NCBI GenBank assembly: GCA_965279355.1
Contig: OZ257155.1
Span: 124,001 to 188,000, forward strand
Reading direction: 5' to 3'
Origin: G965279355 sp965279355
GTDB taxonomy: Bacteria; Pseudomonadota; Alphaproteobacteria; CACIAM-22H2
Length of the DNA stretch: 64,000 nt
Shown: in pieces, positions 27,474 to 36,687 of the stretch
How the letters are laid out: each line of letters opens with the position of its first letter
How positions within the stretch are numbered: the stretch's first letter is position 1
Program-made: the position numbers and the translations under genes
Notes under the pieces: model-generated
What the model was told of the DNA's origin: nothing
Databases searched by the model: none
Seen by the model: only the letters and a program-made list of their open reading frames with translations

Positions 27474-28754
27474 TTGACACAAAACGGCCACTCCGCGTCC
27501 CAGCCCGCAGTCTCTCCGTCGCCGCGTTCTTTCGCGGCTCTCCGCCATCCCGGGTTTCGCGTTTACTTTTTCTGCTCCGCGTTGGTGATGATGGCGGACA
27601 GCATTGAGCATGTAATCAGCTACTGGATGATGTTCCAGAAGTTCCAGTCCCCGGCGTTGGGCGGCTTTGCCGTCGTGTCGCACTGGCTGCCCTTTCTGCT
27701 GTTTTCGGTATATTCGGGGGCGCTCGCCGATCGTTTCGATCCGCGCCGGATCATTCAGATTGGCATGTTGCTGTTCAGCGCGGTCTCGCTCGCCTGGGGG
27801 CTGCTGTTTCTGACCGACACGCTGGAAATCTGGCATGCGGTGGTGCTGCTCACGATTCACGGCCTAGCGGGTGTGCTGTGGGTGCCGGCAACCCAGCTGC
27901 TGATCCACGACATCGTTGGGCCGGCGGAACTGCAGAGCGCCGTTCGTCTGAGTTCCACGTCGCGTTATCTTGGACTGCTGGCGGGGCCGGCTTTGGGCGC
28001 CGGCTTTTTTCTGCTGTTCGGTCCGGCTTGGGGCGTCCTCATTAACGCAGTCATTTACATGCCGTTCGCGTTCTGGCTGTGGAAGGCACCCTACGGCCCG
28101 CGCTTTCGCAAGGACGGTGAAGCGCCGCGGCGTGCGATCCGTGGGCTTGCGGACATTCTGGCCACTGCGCGGGAGATCGCCGGCAATCGCACGATCCTGT
28201 CCATGATGGCATTGGCGGGCGGCGCCTCGCTGTTTGTCGGTAACGCCTATCAGGCCCAGATGCCGGAATTTGCCCATGACCTTGGTCATGGTGATGCCGA
28301 TTTTTCCTATTCCGCGCTGTTGGCCGCGGATGCGGCGGGCGCGTTGCTTGCGGGCGTAATTCTTGAAAGCCGGGGATTTCTCAAGGCGCGGCCGCGGACG
28401 GCATTCATTTTGGCGATTCTGTGGTGTATTGCACTGGCGTCTTTTGCCGGGTCTTCCTGGTATCCGCTCTCCCTTGGGTTGCTGTTCGTCGTCGGCTTCG
28501 TCGAGCTTTCATTCAGCGCGATGGCGCAGACCCTTGTGCAGCTCCAGGCGCCGCCGGAAATCCGCGGCCGGGTGATCGGCCTCTTTGCGATGGCGGCGTT
28601 GGGCTTGAAAGCCTTTAGCGGCGTTACGGTCGGCATCGTCGGCGGGATCATCGGGATCCACTGGTCGCTGGCTCTGAGCGCACTGGCCTTGCTGGCAATA
28701 TTTATGACTCTGCTGGCATTTTCTCTTCGGCGTCGCTCATCGTTGGGTGCCTAA
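27474..28754 (+). CDS. MFS transporter (non-ATG start)
   Basis: A roughly 426-residue protein with about 11-12 helices. The MFS loop motif appears as GALADRFDPRRIIQIG after helix 2, and IRGRVIGLFAMAALGLKAFSG near the end resembles the enterobactin-exporter-like MFS group with DUF894-type sequence. No ATG precedes the first helix closely, and the first in-frame ATG falls inside it. A TTG is therefore likely, and 27474 was taken without a good ribosome site. The frame stays open far upstream, but that part overlaps the divergent kinase gene and has no family resemblance. Confidence 0.82.
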   Translation: MTQNGHSASQPAVSPSPRSFAALRHPGFRVYFFCSALVMMADSIEHVISYWMMFQKFQSPALGGFAVVSHWLPFLLFSVYSGALADRFDPRRIIQIGMLLFSAVSLAWGLLFLTDTLEIWHAVVLLTIHGLAGVLWVPATQLLIHDIVGPAELQSAVRLSSTSRYLGLLAGPALGAGFFLLFGPAWGVLINAVIYMPFAFWLWKAPYGPRFRKDGEAPRRAIRGLADILATAREIAGNRTILSMMALAGGASLFVGNAYQAQMPEFAHDLGHGDADFSYSALLAADAAGALLAGVILESRGFLKARPRTAFILAILWCIALASFAGSSWYPLSLGLLFVVGFVELSFSAMAQTLVQLQAPPEIRGRVIGLFAMAALGLKAFSGVTVGIVGGIIGIHWSLALSALALLAIFMTLLAFSLRRRSSLGA

Positions 28755-28999
28755 CAAGCCTTACGGCACGTCGCGGGGTGCCGCGCGCCGGGTGTTTCCT
28801 TACCCAAGTAATAAATAGTCTCCGTCGCGGTCCTCCGGTGTTTCCCCGATAACGCCGTAGCAGGGGCATGGCTACAGTCGCCTCAATATCAGGCCGGCGA
28901 ATCCAGTGCCGGTATGTGCCGGTACGGGGTGCCGCAACAGGACCGCAGCGGCGACAGGGGCGCGGTCCAGCTTCATGCGAGCCGGATAGGGGTGCACAT

Positions 29000-29506
29000 A
29001 TGCGATCGCTTATGCTGAAAATATGCCGTCTTCTCCCGTCACTGCGTCTCTACGCACAGACCTATACAGGGTCGCGCGAAGGTGGCGATGCCTATGTCCG
29101 GGTCTGTCTCGAAATGGTTATCGAGGATCCCGAGCATCTTCGCCCGGATGAAGATCTGCGGCTCGAGCTTTACCGGTTGCTCCATATCGTGTTCGCCCGT
29201 GTCGGGATGCCCGATACGCCGGAGGAGAAGCTCGCCTTTCTGCCTCTGCGTGACGATGACGACTTTGACGATCTGGGCGAATCCCGTCATCGCATTCAGC
29301 AGGCGATCCTCACCTTGCCGCCAATGAAGCGCGAGATTGTCCTGCTCTCGTCTTTGGAAGATTTCGATGTGGATACAATCGCCTCGATTGTCGGGTTAAG
29401 CCGTCTATCCGTAATCCAGCATCTCAACAATGCTAGGCACGACATCTATCGTACGGTCGAGCGGGCTGAGGCAGTCTCGCACCGCCTGCAGATGGCGGCC
29501 GGTTAG
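29000..29506 (+). CDS. PhyR-like sigma-mimic domain protein lacking the receiver domain
   Basis: A 168-residue protein that matches the N-terminal sigma-like half of PhyR. LLPSLRLYAQTYTGSREGGD then AYVRVCLE and LELYRLLHIVF correspond to the PhyR sigma-2-like segment, and LPPMKREIVLLSSLEDF with SVIQHLNNARHDI to its sigma-4-like segment. In alphaproteobacteria PhyR, once phosphorylated, uses this domain to titrate the anti-sigma factor NepR and release EcfG. Here the protein ends at that point and no receiver follows; the next gene is convergent with a four-base overlap. It could be an unregulated NepR binder, a NepR decoy or a divergent ECF-like sigma factor. AGGGGTG precedes the ATG. Confidence 0.8.
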   Translation: MRSLMLKICRLLPSLRLYAQTYTGSREGGDAYVRVCLEMVIEDPEHLRPDEDLRLELYRLLHIVFARVGMPDTPEEKLAFLPLRDDDDFDDLGESRHRIQQAILTLPPMKREIVLLSSLEDFDVDTIASIVGLSRLSVIQHLNNARHDIYRTVERAEAVSHRLQMAAG

Positions 29507-30471
29507 GGCCAACCGGCATCCAGAAAGGTCACCAGGGCCGGCGGCAGGCCGATGAGCTCGGACACCGCTCGCACCTGAACGGCGAGCAGTAGGGCGCCGG
29601 CGAAGGCCATCAGCAGGCCGATGATGACACGGGCATCGAAGATCTCGTGCTCGCGGTTGAGGATCCATCCGAACAGCAGGCGAAAGACGCCGGCAAGCTG
29701 CACGATCGGTGCGACGATGATCACCGGCGCGATCGACAGCGCCATGTAGCGGAAGAACTGCGAGACATTGACGGCGAGTCCGGCGATGGAGAACCAGCGG
29801 ATCGCCTGGGCGGGCGTGCTCCGCACTTCAAGGCGGCGCCGGGGGGACGCGACGAACCAAACGGCGACCACGATTGTGGCGGCGACGTAGGAGACAAAGC
29901 CGCCCATCATGCCATTGCCACTGTCTTCCAGCGCGGCGCGGATCAGCACCGGACTGACACCGTAGCCGATAATGCATACCGCGCCAAAGAGCAATCCGTC
30001 CCGGTAGTTCGGTACGAAGGTGGGAGCAGGCGCGTCGGCTGACTTGCGACGTTTGCTCAGCGTAATGGCCGTTCCACCCAGAATCATGGCAATCCCGGCA
30101 AAGCGCAGGACGGTCATCCGCTCGTCAAGGAACAGCACCGCCAGCAGCAGCGAGACCAGCAGGTTGAGCTGCATGAGCGATCCCGAAAGGTTGGCTCCCA
30201 TCGCGACCAGCGAGCGATAGTTGCCATAGCGGCCGACCACGAAATGCATGACCCCCGCCAGCGACAGGTAGAAACACTGCAAGGGTGTCAGCACCGTGAG
30301 TGCGGCAAGCTGTCCGGCGATCAGGGCCGGAATGAAGAACATCGGCAGGCCCAGCGGCACGGTGATCGCCATTGCCTGGATGACCGTGCCGGAGAGCACC
30401 CCGCGGCGCGCACTGGCATTGTCGAGGCCAAAACTGGCGGCAGCGAGAAGGGCAAAGAAAGCGCCAAGCAT
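29503..30471 (-). CDS. DMT (EamA-like) transporter, second of a tandem pair
   Basis: A 322-residue protein with about ten helices in two EamA-like halves, starting MLGAFFALLAAASFGLDNAS. It is clearly paralogous to the gene immediately upstream (30482-31447): both share the MLGAF start, the RRGVLxGTV segment, HFVVGRYxNY and EIFDxRVxxG. Only ten bases separate them. The pair may work as a heterodimer, as some small DMT proteins do. Substrate unknown. Its stop overlaps the stop of the PhyR-like gene by four bases. Confidence 0.88.
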   Translation of the reverse strand: MLGAFFALLAAASFGLDNASARRGVLSGTVIQAMAITVPLGLPMFFIPALIAGQLAALTVLTPLQCFYLSLAGVMHFVVGRYGNYRSLVAMGANLSGSLMQLNLLVSLLLAVLFLDERMTVLRFAGIAMILGGTAITLSKRRKSADAPAPTFVPNYRDGLLFGAVCIIGYGVSPVLIRAALEDSGNGMMGGFVSYVAATIVVAVWFVASPRRRLEVRSTPAQAIRWFSIAGLAVNVSQFFRYMALSIAPVIIVAPIVQLAGVFRLLFGWILNREHEIFDARVIIGLLMAFAGALLLAVQVRAVSELIGLPPALVTFLDAGWP

Positions 30472-30481
30472 GCTGTTCGAT

Positions 30482-31447
30482 TCAGGGCCAGGTGAGGTGA
30501 AGGGCGTGCCGGACGTCGTCCGACACGTTGAACACATCGGCAATGATATCCGCATCGGTCGCCAGCAGGACGGCTCCCAGCAGCGCCATCACGATGCCCA
30601 GAACCACCCGATAATCGAAGATCTCGTAGCCGCGATTGAGATACCAGCTGAAGATCAGGCGGAACACGGTGTAGAGCTGCACGATGGGAATGACGACTGT
30701 CACGGGTGCCATCGACAGGGCGAGATAGACAAAGAACTGTGAAATGTTGACGGCGACTCCTGAAAGCACGAACCAGCGCATTGCCACGCGATCGATGCTG
30801 AACGCCTGGCGCCGCGGGCCGGCCGCTGTCAGGAGGATCAGCAGCACGACAAAAGCCGACGAATAGGAGACGCACCCGGCGATGAGGCTGTCCGCCGGGC
30901 TCTCCAGGCCCGAGCGAACCAGAACCGGGCCGATGCCGTATGCGATGCCACCCAGTATGCCGAGAAGGAATCCTTCCAGGTAGTTGGGCGTGAATTTCAG
31001 AGCCGCATTCTCGACAGAGTTACTGCGCCCGTAGAGTGTGATCAGCGACGCGCCCACCGCCATCACGATGCCGAGGCTCTTGAGGATGGTCAGCCGTTCG
31101 TCGAGGAAGATCATCGCCACAATGAGCGAGACGAGGATCTGCAACTGGATGATGCCACCCGCCAGGTTTGCGCCCAGCGCCCGTACCGCGCCGTAATTGC
31201 TGTAGCGCCCGACGACGAAGTGTACGACCCCGGCGGCGCTGAAACAGAGAAGCTGCTGCTGGCTGAGATTGGGGATCCTGGCGATTTCGCCCGTTACGAG
31301 GGCGGGGACCAGGAACATGACGATCCCGAGCGACACCGTGACGAGCAGTGCCTGAAAGACGGTGCCAGTCAGTACGCCACGCCGGATGCTGGCATTGTTG
31401 AGCCCGAACGTTATGGCCGCGATCAGGGCGAGAAAGGCGCCGAGCAT
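30482..31447 (-). CDS. DMT (EamA-like) transporter, first of a tandem pair
   Basis: A 321-residue ten-helix protein. HFVVGRYSNYGAVRALGANL and DERLTILKSLGIVMAVGASL end the first half, and APVTVVIPIVQLYTVFRLIF lies in the second. It shares its layout and many blocks with the following gene, which indicates a local duplication. A terminator separates it from the ABC binding-protein gene upstream. Metabolite export or import cannot be distinguished. Confidence 0.88.
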   Translation of the reverse strand: MLGAFLALIAAITFGLNNASIRRGVLTGTVFQALLVTVSLGIVMFLVPALVTGEIARIPNLSQQQLLCFSAAGVVHFVVGRYSNYGAVRALGANLAGGIIQLQILVSLIVAMIFLDERLTILKSLGIVMAVGASLITLYGRSNSVENAALKFTPNYLEGFLLGILGGIAYGIGPVLVRSGLESPADSLIAGCVSYSSAFVVLLILLTAAGPRRQAFSIDRVAMRWFVLSGVAVNISQFFVYLALSMAPVTVVIPIVQLYTVFRLIFSWYLNRGYEIFDYRVVLGIVMALLGAVLLATDADIIADVFNVSDDVRHALHLTWP

Positions 31448-31471
31448 GTGTTTTGGTTAGTTGGTCGGCGA

Positions 31472-31502
31472 AGAAAAGCCCTCCGCCTGGATGGCGGAGG
31501 GG
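31472..31502 (-). terminator. rho-independent terminator after the ABC binding-protein gene
   Basis: On the minus strand, 36 bases past the stop at 31538, a perfect nine-base stem CCCTCCGCC/GGCGGAGGG (31493-31501 with 31479-31487) with a five-base loop is followed by CTTTTCTTC. It isolates the orphan binding-protein gene from the DMT pair. Confidence 0.85.
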
Positions 31503-31537
31503 TGTTTAGAAGTGTACTGGGACCAGAACGGTCGTGA

Positions 31538-32494
31538 TTACATCGTCGGCTTGTGCAGAATGTCGAAAAGGCCTTCGATTTCCTTCGGCTGCATCGGGGC
31601 GGAGATGTAGCGGAACGCGAGCGCATCGCGCAACGAAAGATCGAGGCCTTTGATCTCGCCGATCTGCAGGCCCTGCTTGGGATAGAACTCGTCGCGCACC
31701 CGTTTGGCCATCTCGGGCGTGACCTTGGCGATCTCCGCGTAATGCTGGAGCGCCTTGGGATTCTGGTAGGCCCAGTCGATCGCGCGGGCATAGACCTTCA
31801 TGTAGCGGGTTAGGGCGTCGCGCTTGGCGCGAATGGTGTCAGCCATGGCGAGGTTGACTCGGGTCGTCTGGCCGCTGATCTCCTTGATGTCGGCTCCGCG
31901 GGCAACGATGACGAGTTTGCCGTCCGTGACATCCTGCAGGCCGAAAGGAGCGACTGACCATCCGATATCGATTTGCTTGGTCATCACCTGGGTCAGCGTT
32001 GCGGGCGCGCCGCCGGCCGCCAGGGGCTTGGCATTGACGCCGGCCTGTTTCAGCAGCGCCAGGACCATGAGATTGGTCGAGGAGCCAGGAGAGGAGAACG
32101 CGATCGTTTTGCCTTCCGCCTCCTTGAGGCTCTTGATGCCGCTATCGGCGCGCGCATACCAGAACGCATCCGAAGCGCCGGTCATTTCGGCGGAGACGAC
32201 GCGGAGGGGCGCGCCCTTGGTGTAACGGCCAATGACGCCGAGCAAGCCGTTCGACATGCCGATATCGACGCTGCCTGACATGACCGCGTCGAGCGTGGCG
32301 GCGCCGCCATCGGTATAGAAGAAGTCGACATCCAGCTTCTCTTCCTTGAAGAAGCCTTCGCGCTGGGCGAATTCGACGAACGAACTGTCCCAGAATCCGC
32401 GCTGCGATACGGCAATCTTGAGGGATTGGGCTTCGGCCAGCGTGGCGGTTAGGCTAACGCCAAGCGAGAGAATGAGGGCAAGTATGCGATGCAT
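31538..32494 (-). CDS. ABC transporter substrate-binding protein, SsuA/TauA/NitT type (orphan)
   Basis: A 318-residue periplasmic protein with a signal peptide of about 22 residues (LAEAQ). The fold pattern fits the nitrate/taurine/sulfonate/thiamine-precursor binding family: FFKEEKLDVDFFYTDGGAA, VMSGSVDIGMSNG and GKTIAFSSPGSSTNLMVLAL. Such proteins work with an ATPase and a permease, but neither is encoded nearby. The next genes in both directions belong to other systems, and a terminator follows. A shared or distant permease is likely. Confidence 0.9.
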   Translation of the reverse strand: MHRILALILSLGVSLTATLAEAQSLKIAVSQRGFWDSSFVEFAQREGFFKEEKLDVDFFYTDGGAATLDAVMSGSVDIGMSNGLLGVIGRYTKGAPLRVVSAEMTGASDAFWYARADSGIKSLKEAEGKTIAFSSPGSSTNLMVLALLKQAGVNAKPLAAGGAPATLTQVMTKQIDIGWSVAPFGLQDVTDGKLVIVARGADIKEISGQTTRVNLAMADTIRAKRDALTRYMKVYARAIDWAYQNPKALQHYAEIAKVTPEMAKRVRDEFYPKQGLQIGEIKGLDLSLRDALAFRYISAPMQPKEIEGLFDILHKPTM

Positions 32495-32730
32495 GTTTCC
32501 TCCCGAGATAAGCAGCGCCCGCTTTTTGCGGACTTGGACCGACGTTAAGCGTTGGCCCCGGGGCGGTCAATCCGAGCTCGGCAGGGCTGACTATATATGT
32601 AGTCATATGCAAACGTGACAATCGGTATGGATGCGCAAGGTATGTCCGTAGCGTTGTCGCGCTTTATTTCCCGCAGGTCGTTCCCATTTGCGCCCGTGGC
32701 TGGCAAAATCCTGGATAACAACGATCGGTA

Positions 32731-33567
32731 ATGGAGCAAGAGATGCCGCAGGCGCTGAGCGAAGAGCAGAGTCGTTTTTTCGCGGAGCAGGGCTATCTCT
32801 CCCCGATCCGTGCGATCGATGAAGCCGAGGCTGCAGATTGTCGCCGCCGGCTCGAAGCCTTCGAGAGAGATACCGGCAAGTCGGCGGTGGAGAGCCTTCA
32901 TATGAAGGCGCATCTCTATTTTTCATGGGCCTGGGCCGTGACGCGCAGCCCGGCGGTGGTCGGCGCCGCGCAGAGCCTGCTCGGCACGGCGGACATTTTT
33001 GTCCTCGCCTCGCGGTTCTGGATCAAGGAGGCCCGCGACCTGAAATTTACAAGCTGGCATCAGGATCTCGCCTATTTCGGGCTAGACCGACAGGAGATGA
33101 TCACGGTGTGGCTGGCGTTGAGCCCGGCGACGGTGCGAAGCGGTGCCATGAAATTCATTCCAGGTTCGCATAGAACCCTGCATCGGCATGATGAGACGTA
33201 TGACAAGAACAACCTGTTGTCTCGAGGGCAGACGGTGCGCGAGGTCGATGAGACGCCTGCGGTCGATGGCGTGCTAAAGCCCGGTGAGTTTTCCATCCAC
33301 CATGGGAACCTTTTGCATTCATCGCCGCCCAATGAATCGGCCGATCGCCGCATCGGGTTGGGACTGATGCTATTTCCGGCGCATGCGCAGTCCACGACCG
33401 GGCGTCGGTCGGCGACATTGCTGAGCGGCGAAGATCGCTTCGGCCATTGGGATCACGATCCGCTGCCGACTTGCGACCGCGACCCGGTAATCTGGGAGTT
33501 GATGCACGCAACGGACCGTCACTATCGCGACAAGACGCGTAAGCAAGAGGCCGAAGTGGCGCGTTAG
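32731..33567 (+). CDS. phytanoyl-CoA dioxygenase (PhyH)-family oxygenase
   Basis: A 278-residue Fe(II)/2-oxoglutarate oxygenase. Iron ligands H110 and D112 appear in SWHQDLAYF, the distal H196 in GNLLHSSPPN, and R207 follows where 2-oxoglutarate binds. KFIPGSHRTLH is the typical pre-distal loop. Family members hydroxylate fatty acyl, ectoine, quorum-signal or other small substrates. ATG at 32743 is an alternative start with a better-spaced GGAG. The kinase gene starts two bases after its stop, so the pair is translationally coupled. Confidence 0.9.
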   Translation: MEQEMPQALSEEQSRFFAEQGYLSPIRAIDEAEAADCRRRLEAFERDTGKSAVESLHMKAHLYFSWAWAVTRSPAVVGAAQSLLGTADIFVLASRFWIKEARDLKFTSWHQDLAYFGLDRQEMITVWLALSPATVRSGAMKFIPGSHRTLHRHDETYDKNNLLSRGQTVREVDETPAVDGVLKPGEFSIHHGNLLHSSPPNESADRRIGLGLMLFPAHAQSTTGRRSATLLSGEDRFGHWDHDPLPTCDRDPVIWELMHATDRHYRDKTRKQEAEVAR

Positions 33568-33569
33568 GC

Positions 33570-35681
33570 ATGGCAGACGCCGCTTCATCCCTCGTTCCGC
33601 GTCCCAGAGTGCGCAGCCTGACCGGCAGTCTTCGTGGGCCAGTCCTGCTGCTCGTTCTGGCGGCGCTGCTGCCGCTTGTCATCCTGGCCGGGGTTTTCGG
33701 TGCCATTGCCCTGCAGCAGCAACAGGCCGCCATCGAACGGGATGCGCTTGCCCGGGCGGATCGCATTGCGGGGCTGACAGACCGCGAACTCAAGGCGCAG
33801 ATCGATATTCTGCGGACCTTCGCCCAATCGACGGAACTCGACACACCTCTGGACGAGGCGGCTTTTATCGCGCGCGCCCGGCGATTGCAGGAGGCGCAGC
33901 CGCTATGGTTTTCGATTCGACTGAGCGACCCTGCCGGCAACCGCCTGATCGACGTGCCGGAATTGAGCAGCCGCCGCGTTGTAGAGGAGGCCAGTCATTT
34001 CCGGGTCGTGCGCACCGGTTTTCCGGTGATCGGCAGCGTAGTGCGGGGGCCGCAGCGGACCGCGTTTGCCATCCGGGTGCCGGCGATCCGTAACGGCGAT
34101 GTCGTGTATGTCGTCTCCGCTGTGATGCAGCCAAATGCGATGCGTGAGGTCCTGCTGGCCGAAGGGTTACCGGACGGCTGGATCGCCGGGCTGGTCGATA
34201 ACGAAGGCAGGATCGCGGCGCGTTCCACCGGGCCCGAGGAATTTGTCGGGTCGATGGCCGCAGCGACCGTGCGCGCCGCCCGTACGGCTGCTCAGTCCGG
34301 ATTTCATAACGGCGAGACGCTGGAAGGCACCCCGGCCGTTATTGCTTACCGGGTCATCCCGGAACTGAACTGGTCGGTGCATGTCGCGATTCCGCGCCAG
34401 GAATTCTATGCACCGGTGAACAACTCGATCTGGCTGCTATGCTCGGCCGCGATTGTTACGCTTGTGCTGGTCGGTCTGTTTTTGTCGTTGTTACTGCGAG
34501 AGATGCGGATCCGCCGCACTGCTGAAGAGATTCTGGAGAGCGGCCGACGCATGGAATCGCTGGGTCGCATGACCGGTGGGGTAGCGCATGATTTCAACAA
34601 CCTGCTGCAGATCATGCAGGGCACCGCGGAACTTTTGAAGCGCCGCCGCGGCGAGCCGGAAAAAATCGACGCCTACAGCGAGACGATTCTGAACGCCACC
34701 AAGCAGGGCGATGCGCTGACGCGCCAGTTGCTGGCGTTTGCGGGGCGCAGTGCCCAGGAGCCGATCGGTTTTCGGCTGCAGGACCGCGTGAACGATCTGA
34801 TCGTGCTCCTCAAGCGGATCGCGCGTGAGGGAATCGTCACGCGGGTGTCCATTCCTGACGATATCTGGCCGGTTTTTGCCGATCCAAATGCGCTTGAGAT
34901 GGCGCTTGTCAGCCTGGCCATGAATTCACGCGAAGCGATGCCCAATGGCGGTCTGCTCGAAATCCGCGCCGAGAACGTGACCCTGAGTGAGCGGGAGCGG
35001 GGGATCGGTTTGACCGGCGATTTTGTTGCATTGTGCGTAACCGACAGCGGCCGGGGGATTGCAGCAGAGCATCGACCGCACGTCTTCGAGCCCTTCTACA
35101 CGACAAAACGAGCGGGAAAAGGAGTCGGTCTGGGGCTGAGTCAGGTTTACGGTTTTGCCAAACAATCCGGTGGCGCCGTGACGCTGGACAGTGAGGTCGG
35201 CGCGGGCACGACGGTGATCCTATATCTGCCGAGGCCGGCTCATGTGGATGAACCCGTGCGCGAGACGGAAGAACATCTCGCCGCCGTGGACAGCGGTCGC
35301 ATTCTTCTGGTTGAGGACAACGACAAAGTCGGCCAGGTCACGGAGGCGATGCTTGAAGCGGCAGGTTATGCGGTGGTTCGTGTCCTCAGCGGTGCCGCCG
35401 CGATCGAACGCGTGACGCGCGGCGACAGGTTCGACGTCGTCCTGTCGGATGTGGTCATGGAAGGCATGTCGGGCCTGGAACTGGCTTCGCAGTTGAGAGA
35501 GCGTTATCCGAAGGTGCCAATCGTCTTGATGACGGGCTTCAGCAAGGCGTTGCTCGACGGAAGCTCGAACGGTCTGACAGTGCTGTCCAAGCCATTTCGG
35601 CTGGCCGATGTTGTGGCGGCGCTGAAGACCGCCAGGCTTAATCAAGGAAATCCGATGTCAGCCGGCCAGCGCGTTTCTTAA
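33570..35681 (+). CDS. hybrid sensor histidine kinase with periplasmic Cache-like domain
   Basis: A 703-residue membrane kinase. It has a first helix at about residues 24-48, a ~230-residue periplasmic dCache-like sensor, a second helix near 287-308, HisKA with H340 in GGVAHDFNNLLQ, HATPase (GVGLGLSQVYG) and a receiver with D627 in VLSDVVMEGM. It has no output domain. The order of domains matches the kinase at 25182, but the sensors differ. Coupling to the PhyH-type gene suggests its ligand relates to that enzyme's substrate. Confidence 0.92.
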   Translation: MADAASSLVPRPRVRSLTGSLRGPVLLLVLAALLPLVILAGVFGAIALQQQQAAIERDALARADRIAGLTDRELKAQIDILRTFAQSTELDTPLDEAAFIARARRLQEAQPLWFSIRLSDPAGNRLIDVPELSSRRVVEEASHFRVVRTGFPVIGSVVRGPQRTAFAIRVPAIRNGDVVYVVSAVMQPNAMREVLLAEGLPDGWIAGLVDNEGRIAARSTGPEEFVGSMAAATVRAARTAAQSGFHNGETLEGTPAVIAYRVIPELNWSVHVAIPRQEFYAPVNNSIWLLCSAAIVTLVLVGLFLSLLLREMRIRRTAEEILESGRRMESLGRMTGGVAHDFNNLLQIMQGTAELLKRRRGEPEKIDAYSETILNATKQGDALTRQLLAFAGRSAQEPIGFRLQDRVNDLIVLLKRIAREGIVTRVSIPDDIWPVFADPNALEMALVSLAMNSREAMPNGGLLEIRAENVTLSERERGIGLTGDFVALCVTDSGRGIAAEHRPHVFEPFYTTKRAGKGVGLGLSQVYGFAKQSGGAVTLDSEVGAGTTVILYLPRPAHVDEPVRETEEHLAAVDSGRILLVEDNDKVGQVTEAMLEAAGYAVVRVLSGAAAIERVTRGDRFDVVLSDVVMEGMSGLELASQLRERYPKVPIVLMTGFSKALLDGSSNGLTVLSKPFRLADVVAALKTARLNQGNPMSAGQRVS

Positions 35682-35869
35682 GCCGGCTTGCGATCTTTGA
35701 TCCGTCGCATGAATGCGGACGTCTTCGGCTGCGACTCGTAAAGATCGGCAAATCGTTCCAGCCGCGTCGCGGTGATTGCATGTCGCTGGAAGGACAGGCG
35801 GTCGAGCGCCGCCGCCGCCAACTCAACATGTTTTTCGGCAAGCCTTCGCAGGGTTTTGGTTTCTTTCAC
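35678..35869 (-). CDS. small basic helical protein, unknown function
   Basis: A 63-residue protein predicted to be mostly helical and rich in Arg, Lys and Glu (LRRLAEKHVELAAAALDRLS). The start is GTG at 35869, supported by AAGGA eight bases upstream; no ATG gives a comparable start. It converges with the sensor kinase and their stops overlap by four bases. No family was recognised. Confidence 0.55.
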   Translation of the reverse strand: MKETKTLRRLAEKHVELAAAALDRLSFQRHAITATRLERFADLYESQPKTSAFMRRIKDRKPA

Positions 35870-35971
35870 TCGTCGTGTCCTTAGCTACAGCGCCAATGAG
35901 GATAGCATCCCGCCGCCTAACGGCATTGAGGTAGATCAAGCCTTTCTGCGATAGCCCTCTCCCGCACTGAC

Positions 35972-35996
35972 GGAACCCGGTCCTTTTTAACCCGTT
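35972..35996 (+). promoter_or_regulatory. EcfG (general stress sigma factor) type promoter
   Basis: GGAAC at 35972-35976 and CGTT at 35993-35996 are separated by exactly 16 bases, the alphaproteobacterial EcfG consensus. The -10 element ends 26 bases before the ATG of the YflT-like gene. Confidence 0.75.
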
Positions 35997-36022
35997 GTCG
36001 CTTAACAGAAAGCGAGGCGGGT

Positions 36023-36634
36023 ATGAATGAAATCACTGGACGACAATCGGAGAGGACCCCGCGATACAGGCGGGAGGTTGTGGGCGTCTTCCAGTCATCG
36101 GAGTCGCTTGAGAAAGCGATCAGCGCGCTGGGCAGCGCCGGCTGGGATCGCGCCGAGATGAGTCTTCTGGGTCACGCGGAAGCGATTGCGCCGGGAAAGA
36201 CCGCGCATCAGCTTGCTAACGATCCGAATGTGGAGCGGGAAGCGATCGTTTCCGACACCGATGAGCGCCAGGGGCGGACTCTCGCCGCCGGTATCGGCGG
36301 TGTTGTCGCCGCGTTCGCTGCGACCGGCGCTACGATTCTGACCGGTGGCGGAACGCTGGCGGCCATTGTCGGCGCGCATGCTTTCGGAGGTGGCGCAACG
36401 GTCGTGATCGAAGCCGTCGGTCGCTTCCTCGGCGGCGCACACGCACAATCCCTGCAGGAACAGGTCGATCGCGGGGGCATCCTGCTTTGGGTTGTGTTGC
36501 GCGGCGATGGAGATGAATCAAAAGCGCGGGCCGTTATGACAGCAGCCGGCGCGACGGCAACTTATGCGCACGACGTCGGTCAGCCAGAGTTACCGCTGCA
36601 GCCCGGCGAGGCATTGCGGCGTTCAGCCCGTTAG
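36023..36634 (+). CDS. general stress protein 17M (YflT)-like protein with Gly-rich membrane segment
   Basis: A 203-residue protein. Residues ~18-50 (VVGVFQSSESLEKAISAL, then GWDRAEMSLLG) match the repeat found at the start of YflT/general-stress-17M-like proteins. The middle (about residues 92-138) is Gly/Ala-rich and hydrophobic, resembling a glycine-zipper membrane hairpin, and the last part contains a second beta-alpha unit ending in AVMTAAGATATYAHD. GCGAGGCGG precedes the ATG. An EcfG-type promoter directly upstream implies induction in the general stress response. Confidence 0.8.
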   Translation: MNEITGRQSERTPRYRREVVGVFQSSESLEKAISALGSAGWDRAEMSLLGHAEAIAPGKTAHQLANDPNVEREAIVSDTDERQGRTLAAGIGGVVAAFAATGATILTGGGTLAAIVGAHAFGGGATVVIEAVGRFLGGAHAQSLQEQVDRGGILLWVVLRGDGDESKARAVMTAAGATATYAHDVGQPELPLQPGEALRRSAR

Positions 36635-36687
36635 TCGGCATCACAATAAGCAGATTAATGCGGAAATGGACGAGGTCGAGTTTACGG

